Of a stretch of 64,000 bases of DNA, positions 9,006-18,733 are shown one piece after another (within the stretch, counting starts at the first letter, position 1; each line of letters starts with the position of its first letter). Source of the DNA: Erysipelotrichaceae bacterium. Its GTDB lineage: Bacteria; Bacillota_I; Bacilli_A; Erysipelotrichales; Erysipelotrichaceae. The stretch spans positions 1-64,000 of the forward strand of contig JAAZCQ010000011.1 of the NCBI GenBank assembly GCA_012513225.1. The letters are read 5' to 3'. A model generated the notes under the pieces. The model worked only from the letters and a program-made list of their open reading frames with translations, did no database searches and was not told the origin of the DNA. The position numbers were made by a program, and so were the translations under genes.

Positions 9006-9073
9006 AAGTTGAGCGTTAAGTGCCTTGGGATGGGTAACCTAAAGGACGAAAAGTAGATCTTGCGGTTCAACTA
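9006..9073 (+). ncRNA. THF (tetrahydrofolate) riboswitch aptamer
   Basis: The P1 stem is AGTTGA (9007-9012) with TCAACT (9067-9072). Inside it are the conserved THF-riboswitch bases GCGTTAAGTG and GGGATGGG, followed by an ACGAAAAGTAGAT segment. It lies directly upstream of a FolT-type transporter, the standard target of this class. Folate binding should reduce transporter expression. Confidence 0.85.
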
Positions 9074-9097
9074 TAATTCCCATAATGTGAGATGAAG

Positions 9098-9134
9098 ACG
9101 CTTTATTTTTCACATAAGGGTGAAGAAAGGAGCG
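9098..9134 (+). promoter_or_regulatory. Ribosome-site-sequestering hairpin of the THF riboswitch
   Basis: ACGCT (9098-9102) pairs with AGCGT (9130-9134), and inside it TTCAC pairs with GTGAA. The ribosome site AAAGGAG lies in and next to the 3' arm, 7 bases before the ATG at 9140. This is the likely expression platform and indicates translational control. Confidence 0.6.
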
Positions 9135-9139
9135 TTTTT

Positions 9140-9709
9140 ATGTTTAATACATTCAAAACATCTACAAAAAAATTAAAATCAACAAGATCATTGGCAATAT
9201 TGGCATTACTTATAGCAATTAAGGTTGTCATAAGTTCATTGTATATTCCCGTTGGTGATAATCTAAGAGTATATTTCTCATTTTTTATTAGTGTTCTTCA
9301 AGCAGCCATGTTTGGACCAACAGTTGCTTTTCTTTTTGGAATAGTTTCTGATTTAGTTGGCTTTATATTTTTTCCTTCTGGACCATTTTTTATAGGATAT
9401 ACCCTTACTCCTGCAATTTCAGGATTAATTTATGCTTTATTTTTATATAACAAAGAAATTACCGTGCTTAAATTAGGTATTTCTAAATTTTTAGTTAATA
9501 TGATTGTAAATGTTGGACTTGGATCACTTTGGAGTTCAATATTATACTCAAATGTTTATATGTATTATTTTGCGAAATCTTTAGTAAAAAACATTGTATT
9601 ACTGCCAATAGAAATAATTACTTTAGTAATAGTATTTAATTTATTACTTCCTTACTTAATAAAACAGGGTTTTATTAAAGATAACCCTGTTCCTATAAAA
9701 TTATTCTAA
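9140..9709 (+). CDS. folT: Folate ECF transporter S component FolT
   Basis: 189 residues from the ATG at 9140; an in-frame ATG at 9092 lies inside the riboswitch expression platform and has no ribosome site. About six hydrophobic helices, with the ECF S-component segment FGIVSDLVGFIFFPSG and the FolT-like FFIGYTLTPAISGLIYALF. S components bind the vitamin and dock onto a shared EcfT/EcfA module, which is not in this window. The THF riboswitch strongly supports folate as substrate. The last 9 bases overlap the convergent capA-like gene, and a hairpin that terminates that gene lies inside the folT 3' coding sequence. Confidence 0.9.
   Translation: MFNTFKTSTKKLKSTRSLAILALLIAIKVVISSLYIPVGDNLRVYFSFFISVLQAAMFGPTVAFLFGIVSDLVGFIFFPSGPFFIGYTLTPAISGLIYALFLYNKEITVLKLGISKFLVNMIVNVGLGSLWSSILYSNVYMYYFAKSLVKNIVLLPIEIITLVIVFNLLLPYLIKQGFIKDNPVPIKLF
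9663..9691 (-). terminator. Terminator of the capA-like gene, inside folT coding sequence
   Basis: AACAGGGTT and AACCCTGTT form a perfect 9-bp stem with an 11-base loop. On the minus strand the stem is followed by TTTTATT. It is placed just past the capA stop (9701) but inside the last codons of folT. Confidence 0.6.
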
Positions 9710-10855
9710 TCCACCAATTCTAATTTGACCTTCACGCTCAACAATAATTTTAGAATATTCTTCATATATCTTTTCATAATTATTAAGAATACTATTATCT
9801 AACTGTGAAAATAAATATATTTTGAAATTTTTAATATTATTATCATAATATGTATAAATTAAGTCAGCCTTTGGTTGACTTATTTCAATTTTAGACTTCC
9901 CATTTATTACAGTCTTATTGATTTTTATAGCACCTATCATTCCTATTCTTTTATTTAATGTATCCTGTGCACTTATCATGTTACCTAAAGAATAAAATAT
10001 AATTGTATCATCAATCCACTCAATAGGTTGTATTACATGAGGATGAGAACCAATCACAATATCAACATCTGCATCAGCTAATACTTTTGCAAAATATTCT
10101 TGTTCTTTTGTTGGCGTAAATGTATATTCTACTCCCCAATGCATCGAAACAATTACAACATCAGCAATATCTCTTACTTTACTTATATCATTAACTAGCA
10201 TATCTTCAGTATAAACATTTACTAAGTATTCCTTACCCTTTGGAGCCATTAATCCATTTGTACCATATGTATATGCTAGAAATGCAAATGTAATTCCATT
10301 TTTTTCATATATCATTATTTCATCTCTATCTTCTAAAGATAAATATGTACCCGCAGTAACTACAGGTTTATCACTCCAATATTCTAATGAATTAATTATA
10401 CCAATTTCATCTTTATCAAGAGAATGATTGTTTGCTGTAGATACAAGATTAAACCCAAGATCTATCATATTATCACCAAACTCTTGTGGACTATTAAATC
10501 TTGGATAACTAGATAATCCTAGACTTGTACCTCCAAGTATTGTTTCTTGATTGTAATAACATAAATCACAATTCCCCATTAATGGAGCTATATTTTCAAA
10601 CATATAAGAAAAATCATATGAGCCATCATCTTGTTTTGCATCATTATATACTGCACCATGCAATAACGCATCTCCTGCCATATATAACCTAATACTGTAA
10701 TTTTCTGCTAAAGGTATTTGATTTGTAGAAACTTCAATATCATTTTTTGAACCTAATTTATTCATATAATACGATAAGCCAATACCTAAAACACTTATCA
10801 ATACAAGTAATGATAAAAATAATACTCCTAATTGTTTAAAAATCTTTTTTTTCAA
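9701..10855 (-). CDS. CapA-family metallophosphoesterase-like membrane-anchored protein
   Basis: 384 residues. A single N-terminal membrane segment (about 8-30) is followed by a CapA/PGA_cap domain with MAGDALLHG, TANNHSLDKDEIG, VIVSMHWGVEY and IGSHPHVIQPIE. These are the metal-binding motifs of calcineurin-like enzymes. CapA of Bacillus anthracis takes part in poly-gamma-glutamate capsule export, but no capB, capC or capD is present. A general extracellular hydrolase role is just as possible. It is co-transcribed with the PHP gene (1-base gap). Confidence 0.78.
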   Translation of the reverse strand: MKKKIFKQLGVLFLSLLVLISVLGIGLSYYMNKLGSKNDIEVSTNQIPLAENYSIRLYMAGDALLHGAVYNDAKQDDGSYDFSYMFENIAPLMGNCDLCYYNQETILGGTSLGLSSYPRFNSPQEFGDNMIDLGFNLVSTANNHSLDKDEIGIINSLEYWSDKPVVTAGTYLSLEDRDEIMIYEKNGITFAFLAYTYGTNGLMAPKGKEYLVNVYTEDMLVNDISKVRDIADVVIVSMHWGVEYTFTPTKEQEYFAKVLADADVDIVIGSHPHVIQPIEWIDDTIIFYSLGNMISAQDTLNKRIGMIGAIKINKTVINGKSKIEISQPKADLIYTYYDNNIKNFKIYLFSQLDNSILNNYEKIYEEYSKIIVEREGQIRIGGLE

Positions 10856-10856
10856 T

Positions 10857-11723
10857 TTAATACCTCTTAATCCTTAATTTTAATTTATTTAATACATCTG
10901 TACAATCATTATCATAGCCTGTTTGCCCAATCATTATATTAGGCTTTGTTTCACCGTGAAAATCAGAACCACACGTTTTAATTAAATCATATTTTTCAAC
11001 TATTTCATTAAAGAATATATTATCTTTCCCATCATGATAACTAGTATATACCTCTATTCCATCTAAATTGTTATCTATTAATTTTATTATCTTATTTTTA
11101 TCATGTCCTAAATTAACCTTTGGATGTGCTAATATTACTACACCATGATTCTTATGAATTAAATCAATAATATCTTTATAATTAGGAAGATTCATTTCCA
11201 CATAGCCCCACTTCCCTATAGATAAATTATCCCAATAGTAATTAGCAATAGGATTATTTGATTTTATACCTGTTTGATATATTTCTAGTTCAGGATGTTT
11301 AATATCTTCTAATAATACCTTTTCAATTTCTACATTTGAAAATCCATTAAAATTAGAATAAGATTTTATCTTTTCTAAATTAAGCTTACATGAGTATCTA
11401 TCTTCTATCTTTTGTAATCTTTCATAAGAAATTCTATTTAATTCATTTTTATAATGAATTCCAAGTTCTTGTATTTTATCATCAAAACTTAATCCATATC
11501 CCAACAAATGAATAATAGTATCTTCAAAGAAACAATCAATTTCAATACCACTTATAACTTCAATTCTATTATCTTTCATAGCTTCTAAGCTACCTAAATA
11601 CTCATTATGATCACATATAGCTATAGTATCAATTTTATTCTCTATAGCTAAATCAATTATTTGATTAACTTGAGAAGTGCTATCAAAACTATAATTTGAA
11701 TGAATATGTAAGTCAATTTTCAT
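10857..11723 (-). CDS. PHP-domain metal-dependent phosphoesterase
   Basis: 288 residues beginning DLHIHSNYSFDS (H6 and H8 are the first metal ligands), with ICDHNEYLG, the GIEIDCF segment, ILAHPKV and CGSDFHGE completing the PHP signature. PHP enzymes of this size act on small phosphate esters or as 5'-3' exonucleases (the YciV/RNase AM group). The substrate cannot be called. It is upstream of the CapA-like gene with a 1-base gap, so the two form a two-gene operon. Confidence 0.8.
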   Translation of the reverse strand: MKIDLHIHSNYSFDSTSQVNQIIDLAIENKIDTIAICDHNEYLGSLEAMKDNRIEVISGIEIDCFFEDTIIHLLGYGLSFDDKIQELGIHYKNELNRISYERLQKIEDRYSCKLNLEKIKSYSNFNGFSNVEIEKVLLEDIKHPELEIYQTGIKSNNPIANYYWDNLSIGKWGYVEMNLPNYKDIIDLIHKNHGVVILAHPKVNLGHDKNKIIKLIDNNLDGIEVYTSYHDGKDNIFFNEIVEKYDLIKTCGSDFHGETKPNIMIGQTGYDNDCTDVLNKLKLRIKRY

Positions 11724-11772
11724 ATCTTTAACCTCATTTTTAGTATATCATAATAGTTAGGAAAGGTAGTAT

Positions 11773-12393
11773 ATGAGTAAATATAATGATATAAAAAAAG
11801 AGCTACAAGGCATAGAACTATGCATTGTAAGCAAAAATAGAAGTAAAGATCAAATACTAGATTATTATAATAAAGGTGAAAGAATCTTTGGAGAGAATAA
11901 AGCTCAAGAATTACTTACAAAAGTTGATTTACCAAAAGATATTAAGTGGCAGTTTATAGGTCATCTTCAAAAGAATAAAGTTAGAAGCATAATGCCATAT
12001 GTAAATTGTATTCAATCAGTAGATTCTTTAGAATTATTAAAATTAATTAATAAAGAAGCTGCAAGAATTAATAAGGTAGTAGATGTAATGATGCAATTTA
12101 ATCTTGCTAAAGAAGATAGTAAATCAGGAATGGACACTGATGACGCACTTATTTTTATTGAGAATTCAAAAGATTTAAATAATATTAATATTATTGGAAT
12201 AATGCTTATGGGACCTCATACTGATGATAAAGAAAAAATAAAAGTTGTATTTAAACAAGGAAGAGAATTATTTGAATCTCTACATAATAAATACAACAAT
12301 ATAAAAACTTTATCTATGGGAATGTCTGATGATTACAAAATAGCTATAGAAGAAAAAACAACAATGGTTAGAATAGGTTCAATTTTATTTTAA
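11773..12393 (+). CDS. PLP homeostasis protein (YggS/PROSC family)
   Basis: 206 residues. The conserved YggS order is present: CIVSKNRS with the PLP lysine, GERIFGENKAQELL, WQFIGHLQKNKV, QSVDSLELL, and the C-terminal LSMGMSDDYKIAIEEKTTMVRIGSILF. The protein is slightly shorter than usual (about 225). It binds pyridoxal phosphate and buffers its supply; no catalytic activity is known for the family. It has a GGAAAGG ribosome site. Its stop overlaps the convergent membrane protein gene by 4 bases. Confidence 0.9.
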   Translation: MSKYNDIKKELQGIELCIVSKNRSKDQILDYYNKGERIFGENKAQELLTKVDLPKDIKWQFIGHLQKNKVRSIMPYVNCIQSVDSLELLKLINKEAARINKVVDVMMQFNLAKEDSKSGMDTDDALIFIENSKDLNNINIIGIMLMGPHTDDKEKIKVVFKQGRELFESLHNKYNNIKTLSMGMSDDYKIAIEEKTTMVRIGSILF

Positions 12394-12737
12394 GCAAAAA
12401 ATGTCCAACCCAAAAAGACATATATCAAGTTTAATATAAAACCCTTTATCTTTAATACATTTAATAAATATATTAATTGAGGTAATATATCATACCCCAT
12501 GTCTGTAAGTAATAAAAAAACAAACGCAAAAGCAACGACTAATTTTTTTATCCAAGTCTTGCTTTTTTTATATTGATATAAGCTAATACCAAAAGCAAAA
12601 CAAATACACGCTTTAAAAAAAGTTAAAACTACTTCACTTTGATCACTTGGAACTAAAGTACTTATTATTCCATATAATAATCCTGATATACCTAATGTAA
12701 ATAATGGTTTACCATAATCATCCATAAAATCATTCAT
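12390..12737 (-). CDS. Small hypothetical membrane protein
   Basis: 115 residues with about four hydrophobic segments (roughly 13-29, 36-56, 64-80, 99-115) and a short charged loop QYKKSKTWIKK. A GGAGG site precedes the ATG. No family recognised. It is transcribed alone, convergent with the YggS gene (4-base overlap) and divergent from the aminotransferase gene. Confidence 0.6.
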   Translation of the reverse strand: MNDFMDDYGKPLFTLGISGLLYGIISTLVPSDQSEVVLTFFKACICFAFGISLYQYKKSKTWIKKLVVAFAFVFLLLTDMGYDILPQLIYLLNVLKIKGFILNLIYVFLGWTFFA

Positions 12738-12849
12738 TACTGTACCTCCATATCTATGTTAGTTTAAACCATGTTGGTATTGTTTTCTAGTGTATTCTTG
12801 CATTTATTGAATATCAAGTTTAATATTTTAATAAGAGAAGGAGAAAATT

Positions 12850-14082
12850 ATGACTTTTACAAGAAAAAGTGCAAACTTAGTTCCTATCGAGGACACAGTT
12901 TTTAAAATAGTAAAATTAGCACAAGAAGATAAAATAAAAAATGGAGAAGATACTGTTATAGATGCTAGTATTGGCTCTTTATATGGTGAAGATGGAGTTC
13001 TAGTTGCATTTTCTTCTGTCTTTGACCATTATGATAAAATACCTCATACAGTTAAAGCTGCTTATGCAGCAAGTTTTATTGGCAATGATAATTTTAGAAA
13101 AGAAGTTTATTCATGGTTGTTTAGTGATATTAACTCCACATTAAAGCATGAAGTAGTAGCAACTCCTGGAGGGAGTGGATCAATAAGCCTTACCTTTCAA
13201 AGTATGTTAGAAGAAGGACAAACTGTAATTATTCCTGATATAGGATGGGGAAGTTATAAACTTATGGCTTCTCAAAACAACTTTAATATAAAAACATATA
13301 AAATGTTTGATAACGATAGTTTTAATATCACCTCATTTAAAGATGTTATTAATGAAGTAAAAGAAAAACAAGATAAACTATTAATTGTTATAAATGATCC
13401 TTGTCACAATCCTACTGGCTACACTATGAGTAAAGAAGAATGGAAAGAAGTAATTAATTTTTTAAACGAAGTTTCTAAAACTACTCCATGTATCATAATT
13501 GATGATTTAGCATATATAGATTATTCATTTAATTTAGATAATTCAAGAAAATATTTAGAACTGTTTAATCAAATAAACGATAAAGTTATGGTAATACTTG
13601 GATTTAGTTGTTCTAAAACTCTTACATCATATGGGCTAAGATGTGGAGCCGCTATTATACTTGCTCAAAAACAACAAGCTGTAGATGAAGCTAGAATAGT
13701 TTTTGAAAAAGGAGCAAGAGCTATTTGGAGCAATATTCCAAATGCAGCAATGGAAAATTTTGCATGGGTTGTAAAAGAAAATAAAGAAAATTATTTAAAA
13801 GAAAAACAATTTTATATAGATTTATTAAAAGAAAGAGCTTCAATATTTATAGAAGAAGCTAAAAAAGTGAATTTAGAATACTATCCATTTGTTGAAGGTT
13901 TCTTTGTAACACTAAAAGTTGACAACAATATAATCAGAGATGAATTTCATCAAAACCTTATAGACAATCATATTTATACTGTACAAGTAAATAATGGAAT
14001 TAGAATTGCTTTATGTAGCTTACCTATAAATAAAGTTTATGGTTTAGCAAAAAGAATAAAAGATTTACAACCATCTAAATAA
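12850..14082 (+). CDS. Class I/II PLP-dependent aminotransferase
   Basis: 410 residues of fold-type I aminotransferase. It has the glycine-rich VATPGGSGSISLTF, NDPCHNPTGY (aspartate-aminotransferase NPTG motif), DDLAYIDYSF with the PLP-contacting Asp and Tyr, and GFSCSKTLTSYGLRCG with the Schiff-base lysine. The overall look is of aromatic/aspartate aminotransferases. The amino-acid substrate cannot be deduced. It has a strong AGAAGGAG site and a possible promoter (TTGCAT, 17 bases, TAATAT) just upstream. Confidence 0.87.
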   Translation: MTFTRKSANLVPIEDTVFKIVKLAQEDKIKNGEDTVIDASIGSLYGEDGVLVAFSSVFDHYDKIPHTVKAAYAASFIGNDNFRKEVYSWLFSDINSTLKHEVVATPGGSGSISLTFQSMLEEGQTVIIPDIGWGSYKLMASQNNFNIKTYKMFDNDSFNITSFKDVINEVKEKQDKLLIVINDPCHNPTGYTMSKEEWKEVINFLNEVSKTTPCIIIDDLAYIDYSFNLDNSRKYLELFNQINDKVMVILGFSCSKTLTSYGLRCGAAIILAQKQQAVDEARIVFEKGARAIWSNIPNAAMENFAWVVKENKENYLKEKQFYIDLLKERASIFIEEAKKVNLEYYPFVEGFFVTLKVDNNIIRDEFHQNLIDNHIYTVQVNNGIRIALCSLPINKVYGLAKRIKDLQPSK

Positions 14083-14106
14083 AATTTACAGATATTAATT
14101 AAGATA

Positions 14107-14140
14107 AAAAAGGAACCTTTCAATCAGGCTCCTTTTTTTT
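14107..14140. terminator. Bidirectional terminator between the aminotransferase gene and groEL
   Basis: AAAGGAACC and GGCTCCTTT pair with one mismatch around a 9-base loop, with eight T on one side and an A-run on the other. It lies between two converging genes. Confidence 0.8.
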
Positions 14141-14159
14141 AACTATTTTATCTTTTTTA

Positions 14160-16066
<1,907 letters not shown>

Positions 16067-16090
16067 TTTTTTACCTCCCTATACCTATTT

Positions 16091-16117
16091 TTAGCACTCT
16101 GTCTAGTTAATTGCTAA
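16091..16117. promoter_or_regulatory. CIRCE operator copy 1 (HrcA site), imperfect
   Basis: TTAGCACTC, 9 bases, AATTGCTAA: the left arm is perfect and the right arm differs at two positions from the CIRCE consensus. It lies between the promoter and groES, in the transcribed leader. Confidence 0.7.
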
Positions 16118-16124
16118 CAATATT

Positions 16125-16152
16125 ATTATAGTAGTTTTTATCACTCTGTCAA
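16125..16152 (-). promoter_or_regulatory. groESL promoter
   Basis: On the minus strand TTGACA (16152-16147) and TATAAT (16130-16125) with a 16-base spacer. The -35 box lies inside CIRCE copy 2. Confidence 0.8.
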
Positions 16153-16164
16153 GGTGAGTGCTAA
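16138..16164. promoter_or_regulatory. CIRCE operator copy 2 (HrcA site)
   Basis: TTATCACTC, 9 bases, GAGTGCTAA: only one mismatch to the consensus inverted repeat. It overlaps the -35 box, so bound HrcA would block polymerase. The hrcA gene is not in this window. Confidence 0.9.
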
Positions 16165-16258
16165 AGATTTTTATGAATTCACCTAATTTTCACATTAAAT
16201 AATTTGTATTTTTATACATAAAGTGGTAACTTATAGTAATTGAAATAGAGGGAATATT

Positions 16259-16792
16259 ATGGCTCAAATAAAAGGGACTAGTATTGTTACAAACACTGAA
16301 AAAAACATATCTTTAAATGAGTTCATCTTGATAATTTCAGAAATTATCGAAAACGCTGAATTTCAAAAACTCGAGTATTATTCTCAACATTTAAATACAT
16401 CAAGACTTCAACATTCAATTAATGTTGCTTACTATACTTATAAGATGAGTAAATCTTTAGAATTAGACTATATAAGTGCAACTAAAGGTGCACTTTTACA
16501 TGATTTCTTTTTATATAACTGGCAAGATAAAAATCATAATTTTACAGAACATAAATATATGCACCCTATTGCAGCCTTAGAAAATTCAAAAAAATATTTT
16601 GAAGTAAATGAAATTATGGAAGACTGTATATTAAATCATATGTGGCCTGTAACACATACTAGACCAAAGACAGCTGAAGGTCACATTGTTCAACTAGCTG
16701 ATAAATACAGTGCTTCTATAGAGATGAGTAGTCAATCATATAGATTTTTAAAAGGTAAAACATTAAGATTATTTGCAGCAATAACTAAATAA
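16259..16792 (+). CDS. HD-domain phosphohydrolase
   Basis: 177 residues with an HD pattern: H in RLQHSINVAYYTY, the HD pair in GALLHDFFLY, then HKYMHP and a late D in VQLADKYSAS. HD proteins hydrolyse phosphate esters or nucleotides with bound metal. The substrate is not evident. It is a single gene with a GAGGGA site and its own terminator. Its product is smaller than RelA/SpoT or cyclic-dinucleotide phosphodiesterases and has no partner domain. Confidence 0.75.
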   Translation: MAQIKGTSIVTNTEKNISLNEFILIISEIIENAEFQKLEYYSQHLNTSRLQHSINVAYYTYKMSKSLELDYISATKGALLHDFFLYNWQDKNHNFTEHKYMHPIAALENSKKYFEVNEIMEDCILNHMWPVTHTRPKTAEGHIVQLADKYSASIEMSSQSYRFLKGKTLRLFAAITK

Positions 16793-16815
16793 AACACTAA
16801 ATCAGTGTTTTTTTA
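16791..16815 (+). terminator. Terminator of the HD-domain gene
   Basis: AAACACT and AGTGTTT with a 5-base loop followed by a T-run. Confidence 0.7.
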
Positions 16816-16894
16816 TTTATAATTATCATTTGAAACACTACTCAATTGTAATTGAAACTTTATTATGTTAGTCTATTTTTGAAAGAGTGGTAAT

Positions 16895-17641
16895 ATGAAC
16901 GAAAGACACGCAAAAATATTAGAATTAATAAATGAACATAAAAAAGTCGAAGTAACGACTCTATCTAATTTATTAGGTGTATCACAGGTAACAATAAGAA
17001 AAGATCTAATTAAATTAGAAGAAAACGGTATGATCATTAGAGAACATGGTTTTGCGACCATAAATGATAGTGATGATATAAAAATACGACTTTCAAATAA
17101 TTATGAAATAAAACAAAAAATAGCTAATCGCGCTGCAGAATCTGTTTCTAATGGTGAAACAATAATGATAGAATCAGGTTCTTCTTGTGCACTATTAGCT
17201 TTACAAATAGCCAAAACTAAAAAAGATATTACTCTTATCACTAACTCTGCATTCATTGCAGACTATGTCAGAAAAGTGAATAATATCAAAATAATTTTAC
17301 TAGGTGGAGAATACCAAATTGAATCACAAGTTATGGTTGGTCCAATTACCAGAAAATGTGCTGAAACTTTTTTTGTAGATAAATTATTTATTGGAACCGA
17401 TGGATTTTCAAAAGAATCTGGATTTACTGGTAACGATTATATGCGTGCAGAAACAGTAAGTGATATGGCAAAACAAGCAAATAATGTTATTGTTGTAACT
17501 GATTCTATTAAATTTTCTCAAAAAGGTGTAGTAAGTTTAATTGATACAAATAAGATTAGTGCCGTATTTACTGACTCAAAAATACCTAATCATATTGAAA
17601 AATTTCTTATAGATAATAATATTAATGTAGTAACTATTTAG
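16895..17641 (+). CDS. DeoR-family transcriptional regulator of the glycyl-radical locus
   Basis: 248 residues. The N-terminal DeoR helix-turn-helix (LINEHKKVEVTTLSNLLGVS, then QVTIRKDLIKLEENGMIIR) is followed by the sugar-phosphate-sensing domain with MIESGSSCALLA, LITNSAFIADYV, LLGGEY and FIGTDGFS. Such regulators are usually repressors released by a phosphorylated sugar. Its stop abuts the convergent activase gene with no gap. Two identical TTTCATATGAAA palindromes in the activase/GRE intergenic region are its probable operators, but this is inferred from position. Confidence 0.85.
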   Translation: MNERHAKILELINEHKKVEVTTLSNLLGVSQVTIRKDLIKLEENGMIIREHGFATINDSDDIKIRLSNNYEIKQKIANRAAESVSNGETIMIESGSSCALLALQIAKTKKDITLITNSAFIADYVRKVNNIKIILLGGEYQIESQVMVGPITRKCAETFFVDKLFIGTDGFSKESGFTGNDYMRAETVSDMAKQANNVIVVTDSIKFSQKGVVSLIDTNKISAVFTDSKIPNHIEKFLIDNNINVVTI

Positions 17642-18544
17642 CTAAAAATAACAATTAATATTATTATTGATAAATATATTTTGATAGTCCTTTAGATCTT
17701 CTGGATAAAGGGCTTTTTCATTTTTAAATTCATTAATAAGATTTAAATTTTCATATTTAACTTCGCCTAATTTATGAAAAGGTAATAATTGTACCTCATT
17801 TATTCCTATATTGTTTAGTAGGTGTGAAAACTTTTGAGCATCATGTAACGAATCATTTACACCTGGTATTACAGGTATTCTAACAAGTATATTAACATTA
17901 TCTTCAAAAAGTCTTTTTAAGTTACTTATTATTTGTTTATTTGATACAAGAGTATACTTTTTATGAAACTCTTCATCCCAATGCTTTAAATCATATAAAA
18001 CAAGATCTACATACTTACTGACTGACTTAAGAATCTCATATGAAGAAAAACCTGTAGTTTCAATTGCGGTATGTATGTTATTTTCTTTAAGTTTTTTAAG
18101 TAAAGAAATACTAAAATCAGATTGTAACAATATTTCTCCTCCTGATAAGGTAACTCCTCCCCCACTTTCTAAGTAAAACATATTATCTTGCATACAAACA
18201 TCCACAATATTATCTACAGTATCTATCCTACCTTCTTGTTTGTATTTAATTTTAAGTCTTTCATTATCAAGATTATATTTCTTAATAAAATCTTCGTCAA
18301 CTTTAATATTTCCTTCTTTATCAATATTCAAATTGTCAAAGTCTTTTACTTCTATACAACTTATTTCTTTATCTTCCCATATTATTTGTATATTCTTATT
18401 TTGGCTTTCAGGATTAGAGCACCACTTACAACCTAATGGACAACCTTTTAAAAAAACAACAGTTCTAATACCTGGTCCATCATGAAGACTAAATTTTTGT
18501 ATATTAAATATTTTCCCTTGATTATTATCAATCATATTTTCCAT
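17642..18544 (-). CDS. Glycyl-radical-enzyme activase (radical SAM), lacking auxiliary-cluster cysteines
   Basis: 300 residues from the ATG at 18544, which has AGGAG 7 bases upstream; the in-frame ATG at 18562 has none. FLKGCPLGCKWCSNPES carries the CxxxCxxC that binds the SAM [4Fe-4S] cluster, and SGGGVTLSGGE is the activase glycine motif. It makes the glycyl radical on the enzyme encoded divergently at 18734. Most non-PFL activases have a ferredoxin-like insert with eight cysteines after the first motif. Here the stretch about 40-105 has the length of an insert but only one cysteine in its body (EISCIEV) and one at its end (DVCMQD). The extra clusters therefore seem lost. Confidence 0.86.
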   Translation of the reverse strand: MENMIDNNQGKIFNIQKFSLHDGPGIRTVVFLKGCPLGCKWCSNPESQNKNIQIIWEDKEISCIEVKDFDNLNIDKEGNIKVDEDFIKKYNLDNERLKIKYKQEGRIDTVDNIVDVCMQDNMFYLESGGGVTLSGGEILLQSDFSISLLKKLKENNIHTAIETTGFSSYEILKSVSKYVDLVLYDLKHWDEEFHKKYTLVSNKQIISNLKRLFEDNVNILVRIPVIPGVNDSLHDAQKFSHLLNNIGINEVQLLPFHKLGEVKYENLNLINEFKNEKALYPEDLKDYQNIFINNNINCYF

Positions 18545-18602
18545 TAATATTCTCCTAAACATATAAATAATATCATAAATATTATTAACGTAAATACTTT
18601 TA

Positions 18603-18614
18603 TTTCATATGAAA
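18603..18614. promoter_or_regulatory. Palindromic operator copy 1 (activase side)
   Basis: A perfect palindrome, TTTCATATGAAA, within the 15-base shared core ATTTCATATGAAACT. It is 58 bases upstream of the activase ATG. The identical core recurs at 18704-18718. A DeoR-type regulator is encoded next to the locus. Confidence 0.6.
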
Positions 18615-18644
18615 CTCATTTTTATTTCATTATAAATTATTTTC

Positions 18645-18674
18645 TTGACATTAACATATACTCTTTAGTACTAT
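18645..18674 (+). promoter_or_regulatory. Promoter of the glycyl radical enzyme operon
   Basis: TTGACA at 18645-18650 and TACTAT at 18669-18674 with an 18-base spacer. Operator copy 2 starts 30 bases downstream, where bound protein would block elongation or initiation. Confidence 0.55.
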
Positions 18675-18704
18675 TTGTATATGTGAATATGAAATATATA
18701 TTAA

Positions 18705-18716
18705 TTTCATATGAAA
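18705..18716. promoter_or_regulatory. Palindromic operator copy 2 (glycyl radical enzyme side)
   Basis: The same TTTCATATGAAA palindrome as at 18603, in the same orientation and with the same flanks (ATTTCATATGAAACT). It lies between the promoter and the AGGAGG site of the enzyme gene. Confidence 0.6.
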
Positions 18717-18733
18717 CTATTATAGGAGGAATT

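Noticed and set aside
9092-9139. 16-residue N-terminal extension of FolT
   Set aside because: It would be translated from the riboswitch expression platform; AAAGGAG lies before the ATG at 9140.
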